64,000 bases of DNA from the NCBI GenBank assembly GCA_002722315.1, contig PBLG01000011.1, positions 1 through 64,000 of the forward strand. The letters are read 5' to 3'. The position numbers and the translations under genes were made by a program. Shown one piece after another: positions 16,944 through 25,639 of the stretch. The notes under the pieces were generated by a model, which saw nothing but the letters and a program-made list of their open reading frames with translations, did not search any database and was not told the origin of the DNA. Numbering within the stretch: the stretch's first letter is position 1; every line of letters begins with the position of its first letter. The stretch is from Lysobacterales bacterium. Its GTDB lineage: Bacteria; Pseudomonadota; Gammaproteobacteria; Xanthomonadales; Wenzhouxiangellaceae.

Positions 16944-17948
16944 TTGCAGATCCGGCAACGATTGACTGAATATGCGAGAGGCATGGGCTTCGCGGCGGCC
17001 GCATTGGCCGTTCTGCTGACGATGCAGTCCGGTGCAGCCGCGCAGGAAGAAGACCAGGAAGAAGCCCCGCGATGGGTGACGCTGGGCGATGACTACATGC
17101 CCGAGTATTCCCGCCGCGGCGCCGACGAATGCATGCGCTGCCACGGCGACGAGGACAGCGCGCACCTGAACGCGGTGTTCGAAGGGCCGCACGGCGTCAT
17201 GGCCGACGAACGCACGCCGTTCGGCGGCAACCAGTGCGAGGCCTGCCACGGACCCGGCGGCGATCATACCGGCCGCATCGGGTTCGGCGAGGCCCGCCCG
17301 CCAATGCCGGCTTTCGGCCCCAACTCACCGTGGTCCGAAGAGCGGGAAAACCAGGTCTGCCAGGATTGTCACAAGGAACAGAAGCACGGTTTCTGGGAAG
17401 GCGGCACGCACCAGCGCCAGGACGTCGGCTGCGCCGACTGCCATGATTCACACGTACGCCGCGATCCGATGACGGTCGCATCCACCCAATCCGAAACCTG
17501 CGTCGGCTGCCATACGGAGCAGCGGGCGCAGCTGCACCAGGCTTATTCGCATCCCATCCGCCAGGGCGAGATGGCATGTTCGGACTGCCATCAACCTCAC
17601 GGCGCGCCCAACGAGGCGATGCTGTCGAGCCCTACGATCAACCAGAATTGCTACGAATGCCATGCCGAAAAACGGGGCCCGTTCCTCTTTGAGCATGCGC
17701 CGGTGGCGGAAGACTGCACCAACTGCCACAAGCCCCACGGCTCCAACAACCCGGCAATGCTGACGCGCCGGGCGCCGTTGCTGTGCCAACAGTGTCATTC
17801 GCGCGTCGGACATGCCGGCATCGGGCGTTCGCCCAATGATCTGCCGTCCGGCAATCCCTCGCCGTTCCTGCTGTCGGGCAGTTGCACCAGCTGCCATTCG
17901 CAGGTCCACGGGTCCAACCATCCTTCCGGATCGATTCTGAACCGGTAA
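16944..17948 (+). CDS. MtrA/DmsE-family decaheme periplasmic cytochrome
   Basis: 334 residues starting at TTG (16944) after GGGAGA. A signal peptide occupies about residues 1-33 (FAAAALAVLLTMQSGAAAQ). Ten CxxCH motifs follow (CMRCH, CEACH, CQDCH, CADCH, CVGCH, CSDCH, CYECH, CTNCH, CQQCH, CTSCH), with the tandem 'HG-SNNPAML' and 'PHGAPNEAML' segments typical of DmsE/MtrA. In the known MtrCAB complex this protein fills the MtrB barrel and carries electrons from the periplasm to the outer cytochrome. The neighbouring porin and MtrC-type genes support that role here. Family and role are both well supported. Confidence 0.93.
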   Translation: MQIRQRLTEYARGMGFAAAALAVLLTMQSGAAAQEEDQEEAPRWVTLGDDYMPEYSRRGADECMRCHGDEDSAHLNAVFEGPHGVMADERTPFGGNQCEACHGPGGDHTGRIGFGEARPPMPAFGPNSPWSEERENQVCQDCHKEQKHGFWEGGTHQRQDVGCADCHDSHVRRDPMTVASTQSETCVGCHTEQRAQLHQAYSHPIRQGEMACSDCHQPHGAPNEAMLSSPTINQNCYECHAEKRGPFLFEHAPVAEDCTNCHKPHGSNNPAMLTRRAPLLCQQCHSRVGHAGIGRSPNDLPSGNPSPFLLSGSCTSCHSQVHGSNHPSGSILNR

Positions 17949-17969
17949 GCGGCAAGCGGAGAGTCAAGA

Positions 17970-20132
17970 ATGAACACCATCGAACGTCTGACGCACAACG
18001 CATGGCGGCCGTTGCTGACAGCCCTGGCCGCAACCGGGCTGGTGCTCGCCGTCGGCCTGCCGGTCGCCGCTCAGGAAGAGGCCGAGGCCGCAGAGACCCC
18101 GGCATCGAACGCACCCGAGCCGCCGGATCTGAGTCGCTGGCAGTGCTGGAATTGCCCGCTGGTCTATGGCTGGCGGGGCAGCGTACTGTTCGGCGCGGGC
18201 TATGTTTCGGATGATTACGCCGAATTCGGAAACTATCGGGGACTCGATCAGCAGGGCTTCTACGGCGCGCTCGGCGTCGACCTGACCTGGCGCGCCGAGG
18301 ACGCGCGCTACCTCGACATTTACGGCGAGCGCCTGGGCCTGAACAGCCGGACGCTGGACATCGAGACCGGCAAGCAGGGCAGCTACAAGATTTTCCTCGG
18401 CTGGGATCAGATCACCCAGCATCGGGCCGACGACACGCGCACCCCGTTCCTCGGCGCAGGTACCAGCAACCAGACGCTTCCCGAGGGCTGGGTGCTGGCC
18501 GGCACCACCGACGGCATGACCGCGCTGGAAGAAAATCTTCGCGGAATCGATATCGAGCGCGAACGTCGCACGCTCCGGCTCGGCGTCGAATTCGGCGGCA
18601 AGAGCCCCTGGCGCTACCGTGCCGACGTCCGCCGGACGACCCGAGACGGCAACGCGATCCGGGGCGCCAGCTTCATCTTCCGCGCCGCGGAACTGGCCGC
18701 GCCCATCGACTACCAGACGACACGTTTCGATACCAGCATCGCCTACGTCAAGGACCGCTGGCAGCTCGAGGCGGGCTACAACGTTTCGCTGTTCGAAAAC
18801 GACAACCAGTCGCTGCAGTGGGAAAACCCGTTCACCGGCATCTTCGGCGCGCAGCTGGGCCAGCTTGCCGAGCCGCCGGACAACCAGTTCCACCAGTTCA
18901 TGCTGACCGGCTCCTGGAACCAGTCGCGTTATCTTTCGCTGGCCGGCCAGGTGGCCATGGGCCGCATGACGCAGGACGACGCCTTCGTCCAGCCCACGGT
19001 CAACCTCGACCTGGTCAACCCCGGTCTTCCGCGGGCCAACCTGGACGGCGAGGTCGATACACGCATCGTCAATCTCAGGGCCACCAGCAACCTGACCCGA
19101 AATCTCAGGGCGCGGATTCAGTACCGCTACGACGAGCGCGACAACGACTCGCCGCGCGATTTCTACACCCAGGTGATCACGGATACCTTCGTGACCGGCG
19201 AAGTCGCCAACGAGCCCTACAGCTTCGACCGCACCAGCGTCGATGCCAGCCTCGACTACCGGGTGTTCTCGTTCTTGAACCTGACCGCGTCGGCCGAGCG
19301 CAAGGAAATGGATCGCACGCTGCAGGAAGTCGAGGAAACCACGACCGATATTTACGCTTTCCAGGCACGAACCAACCTGTTCGAACGGCTGAATGTGAGA
19401 GCGGAATACAAGCGCGAGCAGCGCGACAACGACCTGGACCCGGCTTTGCTGGGCCCCGAGGTGAACCCGGACCTGCGCCGCTTCCACTATGCCGAGAAGG
19501 ACAGGGATGCGTTTCGCATCTCGGCCGACTACGCGATTCTCGACAACCTGTTCGCCGGCGTGTTCGCTGAAATCGCCGACGAGGACTTCAAGGATGTCCT
19601 GATCGGCCTCAGCGACGCGCGGGCCGAAAGCTATGGGCTGGACCTCTCGGCGAGCTTCTCGCAGAACGTTTCGGCCCATGCCTTCGTCGTATTCGAGCGA
19701 CTCGAAGCCGACATCCGCGGTGCCGACAACATCGACGGCGCAACCTGGTTCGCGACCCAGGACGATGAATTCCGCACCGCCGGCGTCGGCGTCAATTTCG
19801 ACGACTTGCCCGGCAAATGGGCGCACGGAGCCATAGACCTGAGTTATGCCGCTGCAGACGGCGACATCGCAATCGACAAACGCAGTACGGCTTCTCCGGA
19901 GTTCCCGCGCCTGAAGACCAGGCGATTCACGCTCGAAGCTTCGCTGGAAAGGGAACTGCGGGAAAATCTGAACCTGCGCCTGGGATACCTTGTCGGAAAA
20001 CTGTCCGAAGACGACTTTTTCCGTGACAATGTGCTGCCGGGCACGGTTCCGACGCTTCTCAGCCTCGGCGAACAGACCCCCGACCGCACGGTGCACGTCG
20101 TGAGCGCCATGTTGCGATACCGGTTCCAGTAG
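17970..20132 (+). CDS. MtrB/PioB-family outer-membrane porin
   Basis: 720 residues with a signal peptide (to about VAAQ, 35). Shortly after it is the CxxC pair C59-W-N-C62, a conserved feature of MtrB proteins. The rest is a run of alternating amphipathic strands (YLDIYGERLGLNSRTLDIETG, RYRADVRRTTRDGNAIRGASF, LRARIQYRYDERDN...) ending in the aromatic TVHVVSAMLRYRFQ, the typical terminal strand of an outer-membrane barrel. It sheathes the decaheme MtrA so electrons can cross the membrane. It begins 21 bases after the MtrA gene, pointing to one operon. Confidence 0.93.
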   Translation: MNTIERLTHNAWRPLLTALAATGLVLAVGLPVAAQEEAEAAETPASNAPEPPDLSRWQCWNCPLVYGWRGSVLFGAGYVSDDYAEFGNYRGLDQQGFYGALGVDLTWRAEDARYLDIYGERLGLNSRTLDIETGKQGSYKIFLGWDQITQHRADDTRTPFLGAGTSNQTLPEGWVLAGTTDGMTALEENLRGIDIERERRTLRLGVEFGGKSPWRYRADVRRTTRDGNAIRGASFIFRAAELAAPIDYQTTRFDTSIAYVKDRWQLEAGYNVSLFENDNQSLQWENPFTGIFGAQLGQLAEPPDNQFHQFMLTGSWNQSRYLSLAGQVAMGRMTQDDAFVQPTVNLDLVNPGLPRANLDGEVDTRIVNLRATSNLTRNLRARIQYRYDERDNDSPRDFYTQVITDTFVTGEVANEPYSFDRTSVDASLDYRVFSFLNLTASAERKEMDRTLQEVEETTTDIYAFQARTNLFERLNVRAEYKREQRDNDLDPALLGPEVNPDLRRFHYAEKDRDAFRISADYAILDNLFAGVFAEIADEDFKDVLIGLSDARAESYGLDLSASFSQNVSAHAFVVFERLEADIRGADNIDGATWFATQDDEFRTAGVGVNFDDLPGKWAHGAIDLSYAAADGDIAIDKRSTASPEFPRLKTRRFTLEASLERELRENLNLRLGYLVGKLSEDDFFRDNVLPGTVPTLLSLGEQTPDRTVHVVSAMLRYRFQ

Positions 20133-20282
20133 CGGATTTTCAGTCAGCGGGTCGGTAAAAAATTGCCGGAAAATTGATCCAGACCCGGTTTTTTGAAAAA
20201 TCGTTTGGATAGGATAGACTTCAGTCATTGGTTCGGAGCAAGCGCTCCGATGACATATTTCACTGCCAGAGCGGGAGAGACC

Positions 20283-20894
20283 ATGAGTACCATCAAGATG
20301 CATTCAGCAAAATTCGCCCTTGGCGCCGTTCTCGTCGCCGCCATGAACGTTGCGGTTGCACAGGCGCCGGCTGCGGCAGAAACCTGTGCCAGCTGCCACA
20401 ACGACAATGGCGTCACGACGGATTCGAGCATTCCGACGATCGCCGGCGTTGGGGGTTTCTTCCTGGAAAACCAGTTCGCGATCTTTGCCGAAGGCGCGCG
20501 TCCGTGCGCAGCTGATGCGTTCGGCGACAATGCGGCCGATGACCATTGCGCGCTTGTGAGCGGCCTGTCGGAAGACGACCGTATGGCGCTGGCCGAGTAT
20601 TACGGCGAAATGTCGTACGCGCCTTTCGAGCAGGAGTTCGACGCGGCACTGGCCGAGCAGGGCGCTTCGATACACGCCGAAAGCTGCGATCGTTGCCATA
20701 CCTCGTCCGGCACGGAACCGTTCGATGATGCCGGCATTCTGGCCGGTCAGCCGATTCCTTACCTGATCGAGCAGTTCAAGCATTACAAGGCCGCCGAACG
20801 CTGGCAGCCCGAGAGCATGGCCGAAGTGATGGCGCCGCTCGACGAAGACCAGATGAAGGCGCTGGCGAACTTCTACGCCAGGGAAGGCCAATAA
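20283..20894 (+). CDS. Diheme c-type cytochrome, c4-like
   Basis: 203 residues from the ATG at 20283, eight bases after GGGAGAG. Signal peptide to about residue 27 (VAVAQ). Two class I heme sites are present, CASCH (35-39) and CDRCH in the second half. Each is followed by a hydrophobic PxxxG-type segment (IPTIAGVGGFFLENQFAIF, GILAGQPIPYLIEQFKHY), the duplicated layout of cytochrome c4. It probably shuttles electrons in the periplasm between quinol oxidation and the MtrA conduit. That role is inferred from position. Confidence 0.88.
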   Translation: MSTIKMHSAKFALGAVLVAAMNVAVAQAPAAAETCASCHNDNGVTTDSSIPTIAGVGGFFLENQFAIFAEGARPCAADAFGDNAADDHCALVSGLSEDDRMALAEYYGEMSYAPFEQEFDAALAEQGASIHAESCDRCHTSSGTEPFDDAGILAGQPIPYLIEQFKHYKAAERWQPESMAEVMAPLDEDQMKALANFYAREGQ

Positions 20895-20927
20895 GCTTTC
20901 TTTTTGGCGGCAGCCCGCGACAACTGC

Positions 20928-20952
20928 GCCGTCCGTGCCCGGCACGGACGGC
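20928..20952 (+). other. GC-rich hairpin between the c4 and rquA genes
   Basis: GCCGTCCGTG and CACGGACGGC pair perfectly around CCCGG. No T run follows, so it is more likely an RNA processing or stability element, or a weak attenuator, than a full terminator. Confidence 0.5.
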
Positions 20953-20982
20953 ATCCAGCCGCGACATGAAGGAGCCCGCCTC

Positions 20983-21765
20983 GTGAAAGCGCTCAAACGC
21001 AATCGCCCCGCGACGGAGGCGGTACCACAAGCGACGGAACTCGCCGCAGCCGGCGTGACCATCCCCCATTACATTTCCGGGCACTATCGCTGGGCCTACC
21101 TGTGGCGGCCCGGCGTCTGGTTCTTCGACCACATGCCGGTGATCAACTGCATCGTGTTCGGCCAGTATCGAAAGATGGTCGACGCCACGCTTGCGCATTT
21201 CGACCCGACGGATGCCACCGGATCCACGGTATTGATCGCATCGGCCTACGGCGACCTGGTGCCCCGACTTGCATCCCGTCTGGGCGATAACCCGTTGACT
21301 GTGCTCGACGTCGCGCCCATTCAGCTTGGACTGGCCGACACCAAGCTGCGCCAGGCCGGACTGCGCGAAAAGGCCGAGCTCCATCTCATGGATGCCGAAG
21401 CGCTGGACTTCAGCGATAACCAGTTCGATTCCGGATTGATGTTCCTGCTGCTCAACGAAATGCCGTCGGATGCCCGCAGGCGCGCACTGGAACATGCCAT
21501 CAGGGTCATCAAACCCGGTGGCCAGCTGGTGATCACCGAGTACGGCGCGCTGGGCAAGGAGCACGTTTTGCACCGCTTTCCGCCCTTGCGCTGGATGGTG
21601 ATGCAGATCGAGCCCCATCTCGACTCGCTGTGGCGCAACAACCTGGCCGAAATGGTCGACGACTGCGCGCGCGCTTCCGGCAAGCGCGTGACCTTGACCG
21701 ACTGCTCGTTGATCTTCGACGGGTTCTATCGCGTCAAGCGCTTCAGGGTAGAGGACCTGGGCTGA
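20983..21765 (+). CDS. rquA: RquA-type rhodoquinone biosynthesis methyltransferase-like protein
   Basis: 260 residues from the GTG at 20983 (AAGGAG eight bases upstream); an ATG frame further up would start in the hairpin. The core is a class I SAM-methyltransferase fold ([60 protein letters not shown]). The N-terminal block [36 protein letters not shown] and the motif-I variant ASAYGD, in place of the usual GxGxG, are what I recall of RquA. RquA converts ubiquinone to rhodoquinone by adding the amino group. Rhodoquinol is the low-potential donor used for fumarate reduction, and the gene overlaps frdC by one base, strongly supporting the call. A plain UbiE-like methyltransferase is the alternative. 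Confidence 0.8.
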   Translation: MKALKRNRPATEAVPQATELAAAGVTIPHYISGHYRWAYLWRPGVWFFDHMPVINCIVFGQYRKMVDATLAHFDPTDATGSTVLIASAYGDLVPRLASRLGDNPLTVLDVAPIQLGLADTKLRQAGLREKAELHLMDAEALDFSDNQFDSGLMFLLLNEMPSDARRRALEHAIRVIKPGGQLVITEYGALGKEHVLHRFPPLRWMVMQIEPHLDSLWRNNLAEMVDDCARASGKRVTLTDCSLIFDGFYRVKRFRVEDLG

Positions 21766-22496
21766 TGCCGGCCAGTCGGCTCCCCGCTCGACTGGATGTC
21801 CTGCAAAGCGCCAGCGGCGTGTTCCTCGCGCTGTTCATGTGGCTGCACATGTTCTTCGTCTCGTCGATTCTGCTCGGCAAGGATGCGTTCTGGCACGTCG
21901 CGAGGTTCTTCGAGGGCTATCACATCTTCGGCAAGCCATATCCCATCCTGGTCAGCGGCGTGGCGCTTTTCGTGTTCGCGATGTTCATCTTCCATGCCGC
22001 GCTTGCCATGCGAAAATTTCCGGCCGATTACCGCGAATACAGCGCCTTCCGCAAGCACGCGGGAGAAATGAAGCACGGCGACACCACGCTGTGGTTCGTG
22101 CAGGTCTATACCGGGTTCGCGATGTTCTTCCTGGGTTCGGTGCACCTGTACACCATGATGACCCGTCCCGAGACGATTGGGCCGTACGGCTCGGCCGACC
22201 GCATCGTCACCGACTGGTTCTGGCCGCTTTACCTGCTGCTGCTTTTTGCCGTCGAGCTGCACGGCTCCATCGGCCTGTATCGGGTCGCGGTCAAGTGGGG
22301 CTGGCTGGAAGGACGCAACCCGGCCGCCACCCGGCGCAACATGAAGCGCGCCAAGTGGCTGATTACCGTCTTCTTCCTGACCCTGGGCCTGCTGTCGCTG
22401 GCCGCCTACATCAAGATCGGCATCGATCACCGCCCCAACTACGGCGAGCATTACGTGCCGCCGAGCATCGAAGAACCGCTGGAGCCGCGCCAATGA
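21765..22496 (+). CDS. frdC: Quinol:fumarate reductase diheme cytochrome b subunit
   Basis: 243 residues; the ATG overlaps the rquA stop (TGATG). Five membrane helices, as in the Wolinella-type single-anchor FrdC. Compared with my memory of the Wolinella protein, the sequence aligns almost without gaps, with an offset of 16. The four heme-ligating His are kept (His28, His77, His127, His166), and so are Glu50, matching the quinol-site Glu66, and Glu164, matching the transmembrane proton-path Glu180. It oxidises quinol at the periplasmic side and passes electrons to FrdB. Keeping both Glu residues suggests the same mechanism of transmembrane proton compensation. Confidence 0.95.
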   Translation: MPASRLPARLDVLQSASGVFLALFMWLHMFFVSSILLGKDAFWHVARFFEGYHIFGKPYPILVSGVALFVFAMFIFHAALAMRKFPADYREYSAFRKHAGEMKHGDTTLWFVQVYTGFAMFFLGSVHLYTMMTRPETIGPYGSADRIVTDWFWPLYLLLLFAVELHGSIGLYRVAVKWGWLEGRNPAATRRNMKRAKWLITVFFLTLGLLSLAAYIKIGIDHRPNYGEHYVPPSIEEPLEPRQ

Positions 22497-24481
22497 AGCT
22501 GGTCTATACCGACGTGCTCGTCATCGGCGGCGGCCTGGCCGGACTGCGCGCCGCCATCGGCGTCAAGCGGCGCGGACTGGATACCGTCGTCCTCAGCCTG
22601 GTGCCGGCCAAGCGCTCGCACTCGGCCGCGGCCCAGGGCGGCATGCAGGCCAGCCTGGCCAACAGCGCCATGGGCCGGGGCGACAACGAAGACGTCCATT
22701 TCGAGGACACGGTCAAGGGATCCGACTGGGGCTGCGACCAGCAGGTGGCGCGCATGTTCGTGCACACCGCGCCCAAGGCCGTGCGCGAGCTGGCCGGCTG
22801 GGGCGTTCCGTGGAATCGGGTTCGCTCCGGCGAGCGCGAGGCCGTGGTGAATGCCGAAAAGATCACCATCAGCGAATCGCCGGAAGCCCATGGCCTGATC
22901 ACCGCGCGGGATTTCGGCGGGACCAAGAAATGGCGTACCTGCTATACCTCCGACGGCACCGGCCACGCCATGCTGTTCGCCCTGGGCGACCAGTCCATCG
23001 CCAACGGCATCCCGGTGATGGAGCGCAAGGAGGCGCTGGCGCTGATTCATGAAGGCGGGCGCTGCTACGGCGCCGTCGTGCGCGACCTGGTCACCGGCGA
23101 GCTGACATCGTTTGTCGCAAGGGCCACGGTGATCGCGACCGGCGGTTATGGTCGAATCTACAAGGTCTCGACCAACGGCATCATCTGCGAAGGAACGGGC
23201 ATGGGCATCGCGCTGGAGACCGGCGTGGCCGAACTGGGCAACATGGAGGCGGTGCAGTTCCACCCGACCGCGATCGTGCCGGCCGGCATCCTGACCACCG
23301 AGGGCTGTCGCGGCGACGGCGGACTGCTGCGCGACGTCGACGGTCACAGGTTCATGCCCGACTACGAGCCGGAAAAGAAGGAACTGGCCTCGCGCGACGT
23401 CGTCTCGCGCCGCATGACCGAACACATGCGCAAGGGCAAGGGCGTCAAGTCGCCCTACGGCGATCACCTGTGGCTGGACATCACCGTTCTCGGCCGCGCG
23501 CACGTCGAAAAGAACCTGCGCGAGGTCAAGGATATCTGTCATTACTTCCTCGGCATCGACCCGGCCGTGGACTGGATTCCGGTGCGTCCCACCCAGCACT
23601 ATTCGATGGGCGGGATCCGCACCCGGCATACCGGTGAGAGCACCACGCTCAAGGGCCTGTTCGCCTGCGGCGAGGCCGCCTGCTGGGACCTGCACGGCTT
23701 CAACCGACTGGGCGGCAACTCGGTGGCCGAGACCGTGGTGGCCGGGATGATCGTATCGGAGTTCATCGCCGATTTCTGCCAGTCCGACGAAAGCGAGATC
23801 AGCATTCCAACATCCCTCGTGCGAGAGTTCCACGCCCGCGAGCAGGGCAGGCTGGATGAACTGCTGGCCACGAAAGGCAGCGAGCGCACCAGCGACATTC
23901 GACGGCGAATGGAAGAGATCATGATCGACAAGGTCGGCATCTTCCGTACCGGTGTCGAGCTGGACGAGGCGGTCGAAGAACTGCAGCAGCTGCTGCATCG
24001 TTCGCGCAACCTCGGCCTGCAAAGCAGCGTCCACGGCGCCAATCCGGAGCTGGTCGCGGCCTACCGGCTGCAGAAGATGCTCAAGGTCGCCTTGTGCGTG
24101 GCGCTGGGCGCCCGTGAGCGTACCGAGAGCCGCGGGGCCCACTCGCGCGAGGACCATCCCCAGCGCGACGATTCGAACTGGCTCAAGCGCACGCTTACCA
24201 CGTGGAAGAACGAGAACGACACGCTGCCGACGATCGATTACGAACCGATCGACGTCGCCGGCATGGAACTGCCACCGGGTTTCCGCGGCTACGGTCAGGC
24301 CAATCATCGCAACCACCCGGACACCGAAGCGCGCGTTAGCGAGGTCACCGCAATCCGGGAGCAGCTCGAGGGTGCCGATCGCTTCGAGATCCAGAACCGG
24401 CTGATGCCCTACAAACATTTGCTGCCCGAACGCTACCGCGAAAGAAACGAACGCCTGGAGGAGCCCAATCCGAGCTCGTAG
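22493..24481 (+). CDS. frdA: Fumarate reductase flavoprotein subunit
   Basis: 662 residues; the ATG overlaps the frdC stop by four bases. The N-terminal dinucleotide fold is [28 protein letters not shown] follows, containing the His that binds FAD covalently in this family, and later come [21 protein letters not shown], the [13 protein letters not shown] active-site strand, and [18 protein letters not shown] near the FAD. Reduces fumarate to succinate in the cytoplasm at the membrane face. The length and the segments [15 protein letters not shown] match the epsilonproteobacterial (Wolinella) type rather than the E. coli FrdABCD type. Reverse action as succinate dehydrogenase cannot be excluded from sequence. 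Confidence 0.95.
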   Translation: MKLVYTDVLVIGGGLAGLRAAIGVKRRGLDTVVLSLVPAKRSHSAAAQGGMQASLANSAMGRGDNEDVHFEDTVKGSDWGCDQQVARMFVHTAPKAVRELAGWGVPWNRVRSGEREAVVNAEKITISESPEAHGLITARDFGGTKKWRTCYTSDGTGHAMLFALGDQSIANGIPVMERKEALALIHEGGRCYGAVVRDLVTGELTSFVARATVIATGGYGRIYKVSTNGIICEGTGMGIALETGVAELGNMEAVQFHPTAIVPAGILTTEGCRGDGGLLRDVDGHRFMPDYEPEKKELASRDVVSRRMTEHMRKGKGVKSPYGDHLWLDITVLGRAHVEKNLREVKDICHYFLGIDPAVDWIPVRPTQHYSMGGIRTRHTGESTTLKGLFACGEAACWDLHGFNRLGGNSVAETVVAGMIVSEFIADFCQSDESEISIPTSLVREFHAREQGRLDELLATKGSERTSDIRRRMEEIMIDKVGIFRTGVELDEAVEELQQLLHRSRNLGLQSSVHGANPELVAAYRLQKMLKVALCVALGARERTESRGAHSREDHPQRDDSNWLKRTLTTWKNENDTLPTIDYEPIDVAGMELPPGFRGYGQANHRNHPDTEARVSEVTAIREQLEGADRFEIQNRLMPYKHLLPERYRERNERLEEPNPSS

Positions 24482-24503
24482 GAGCCTGCCTTGCAGGCGA
24501 ATG
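24479..24503 (+). repeat. REP-like palindrome between frdA and frdB
   Basis: GTAGGAGCCTGCCTTGCAGG at 24479-24498 contains the hairpin GCCTGC-CTT-GCAGGC. The phrase is like the REP-family palindromes common in Pseudomonas and Xanthomonadales intergenic regions. It also supplies AGGAG ahead of a possible TTG start at 24491. Confidence 0.5.
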
Positions 24504-24517
24504 CCCGGAACCTGATC

Positions 24518-25246
24518 ATGAACGAGACAACGACCCGCACACTCACCATCCAGATCCTGCGCCACAACCCGCAGGATCCGGAATCCGAGCCGCGATTCGA
24601 GAGCTACCAGCTCGACGAAGCGCCCGGCATGACGCTGTTCATCGCGCTCAACCAGATCCGCGACGAACAGGCACCGTCGCTGCAGTTTGATTTCGTCTGC
24701 CGGGCGGGCATATGCGGCAGCTGCGGCATGCTGATCAACGGCCGGCCCGGGCTGGCCTGCCGCACGCTGACCAGCAAGCTGGGGCCGGAAATCACGCTCG
24801 CGCCGCTGCCTGTATTCAAGTTGATAGGCGATCTTTCCGTGGATACCGGCGCGTGGGCGCGCCAGATGGGCGAGCGCCTGGAAACCTGGGTGCACCAGGA
24901 GAGCGAGCCCGACATCGACCGGCTCGAAGAGCGCATGGATCCCGACCGCGCCGAGGAGATCTACGAGCTCGACCGCTGCATCGAGTGCGGCTGCTGCATC
25001 GCCGCCTGCGGCACGGCACGCATGCGCAAGGATTTCGTCGGCGCTGCGGGCATCAACAAGATGGCGCGTTTCAGACTGGACCCGCGCGACGAGCGAAGCG
25101 ACGAAGACTTTTATGAACTCGTCGGCAGCGACGACGGTGTTTTCGGCTGCATGACCCTGCTCGGCTGCAACGACGTATGCCCCAAGGAGTTGCCGCTGCA
25201 GACGCAGCTCGCATTCATGCGTCGCAAGATGGCCTCGGTCAAGTAA
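24518..25246 (+). CDS. frdB: Fumarate reductase iron-sulfur subunit
   Basis: 242 residues from the ATG at 24518. An alternative TTG at 24491 has a better ribosome binding site (TAGGAG) but would add nine residues absent from relatives. The [2Fe-2S] ligands are C61, C66, C69 and C81 ([21 protein letters not shown]). The [4Fe-4S] motif is [12 protein letters not shown], and the [3Fe-4S] part is [19 protein letters not shown]. It relays electrons from the FrdC hemes to FAD in FrdA. The segments [12 protein letters not shown] and [43 protein letters not shown] follow the Wolinella-type subunit closely. Last gene of the block. Confidence 0.94.
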   Translation: MNETTTRTLTIQILRHNPQDPESEPRFESYQLDEAPGMTLFIALNQIRDEQAPSLQFDFVCRAGICGSCGMLINGRPGLACRTLTSKLGPEITLAPLPVFKLIGDLSVDTGAWARQMGERLETWVHQESEPDIDRLEERMDPDRAEEIYELDRCIECGCCIAACGTARMRKDFVGAAGINKMARFRLDPRDERSDEDFYELVGSDDGVFGCMTLLGCNDVCPKELPLQTQLAFMRRKMASVK

Positions 25247-25252
25247 GCAGTT

Positions 25253-25639
25253 TCAATCCCGGCGCGACGGTTCGAGTCCACCGACCCGGTAACGCTCCAG
25301 CATCCGCCATGCACGGGCGCTGTGGTCGCTGTCCTCGCCCTTGGTGCGCATCCCCTCGGTTGCCTCGCGGCCGCACCACGGTTCGAGCACGCTCGGCGGG
25401 GCGGGGTGGCGCGGCACGTAGTCGCTGACGTCGTAGACCGTCCCCTCGATGACCATCCAGCAATCCTCGAGCGTCGCGTGTTTCGTTACCTCCGACAGCG
25501 AATACCGGGCCGTTTCCGTGGGCTCCTGAACCCGCTGCGGCGCCTGTTCGGCGGCATCGGGTACAAGCATATTGACGAGCACCAGCGTTCCGACGGACGC
25601 CCAGAACGCGATGAATAGCGTGTAGACGAACTTCTTCAT
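25253..25639 (-). CDS. Membrane-anchored cytochrome b5-domain protein
   Basis: 128 residues. An N-terminal membrane helix (MKKFVYTLFIAFWASVGTLVLVNMLV) is followed by a cytochrome b5-like fold of about 75 residues (YSLSEVTKHATLEDCWMVIEGTVYDVSDYVPRHPAPPSVLEPWCGREATEGMRTKG). His in YVPRHP matches the first heme-binding His of the family (usually HPGG); the second is less clear, perhaps DSDHSARA. Its ATG overlaps the stop of the reductase gene upstream by four bases, so the two are translationally coupled. A likely electron acceptor or partner for that reductase. Convergent with frdB, six bases apart. Confidence 0.8.
   Translation of the reverse strand: MKKFVYTLFIAFWASVGTLVLVNMLVPDAAEQAPQRVQEPTETARYSLSEVTKHATLEDCWMVIEGTVYDVSDYVPRHPAPPSVLEPWCGREATEGMRTKGEDSDHSARAWRMLERYRVGGLEPSRRD

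Noticed and set aside
17964-20303. Long minus-strand frame opposite the MtrB gene
   Set aside because: The plus strand encodes a signal peptide, CxxC and barrel strands; the minus frame has no domain or start site.
22451-24895. Long minus-strand frame opposite frdA and frdB
   Set aside because: Antisense to genes with unmistakable flavoprotein and iron-sulfur motifs.
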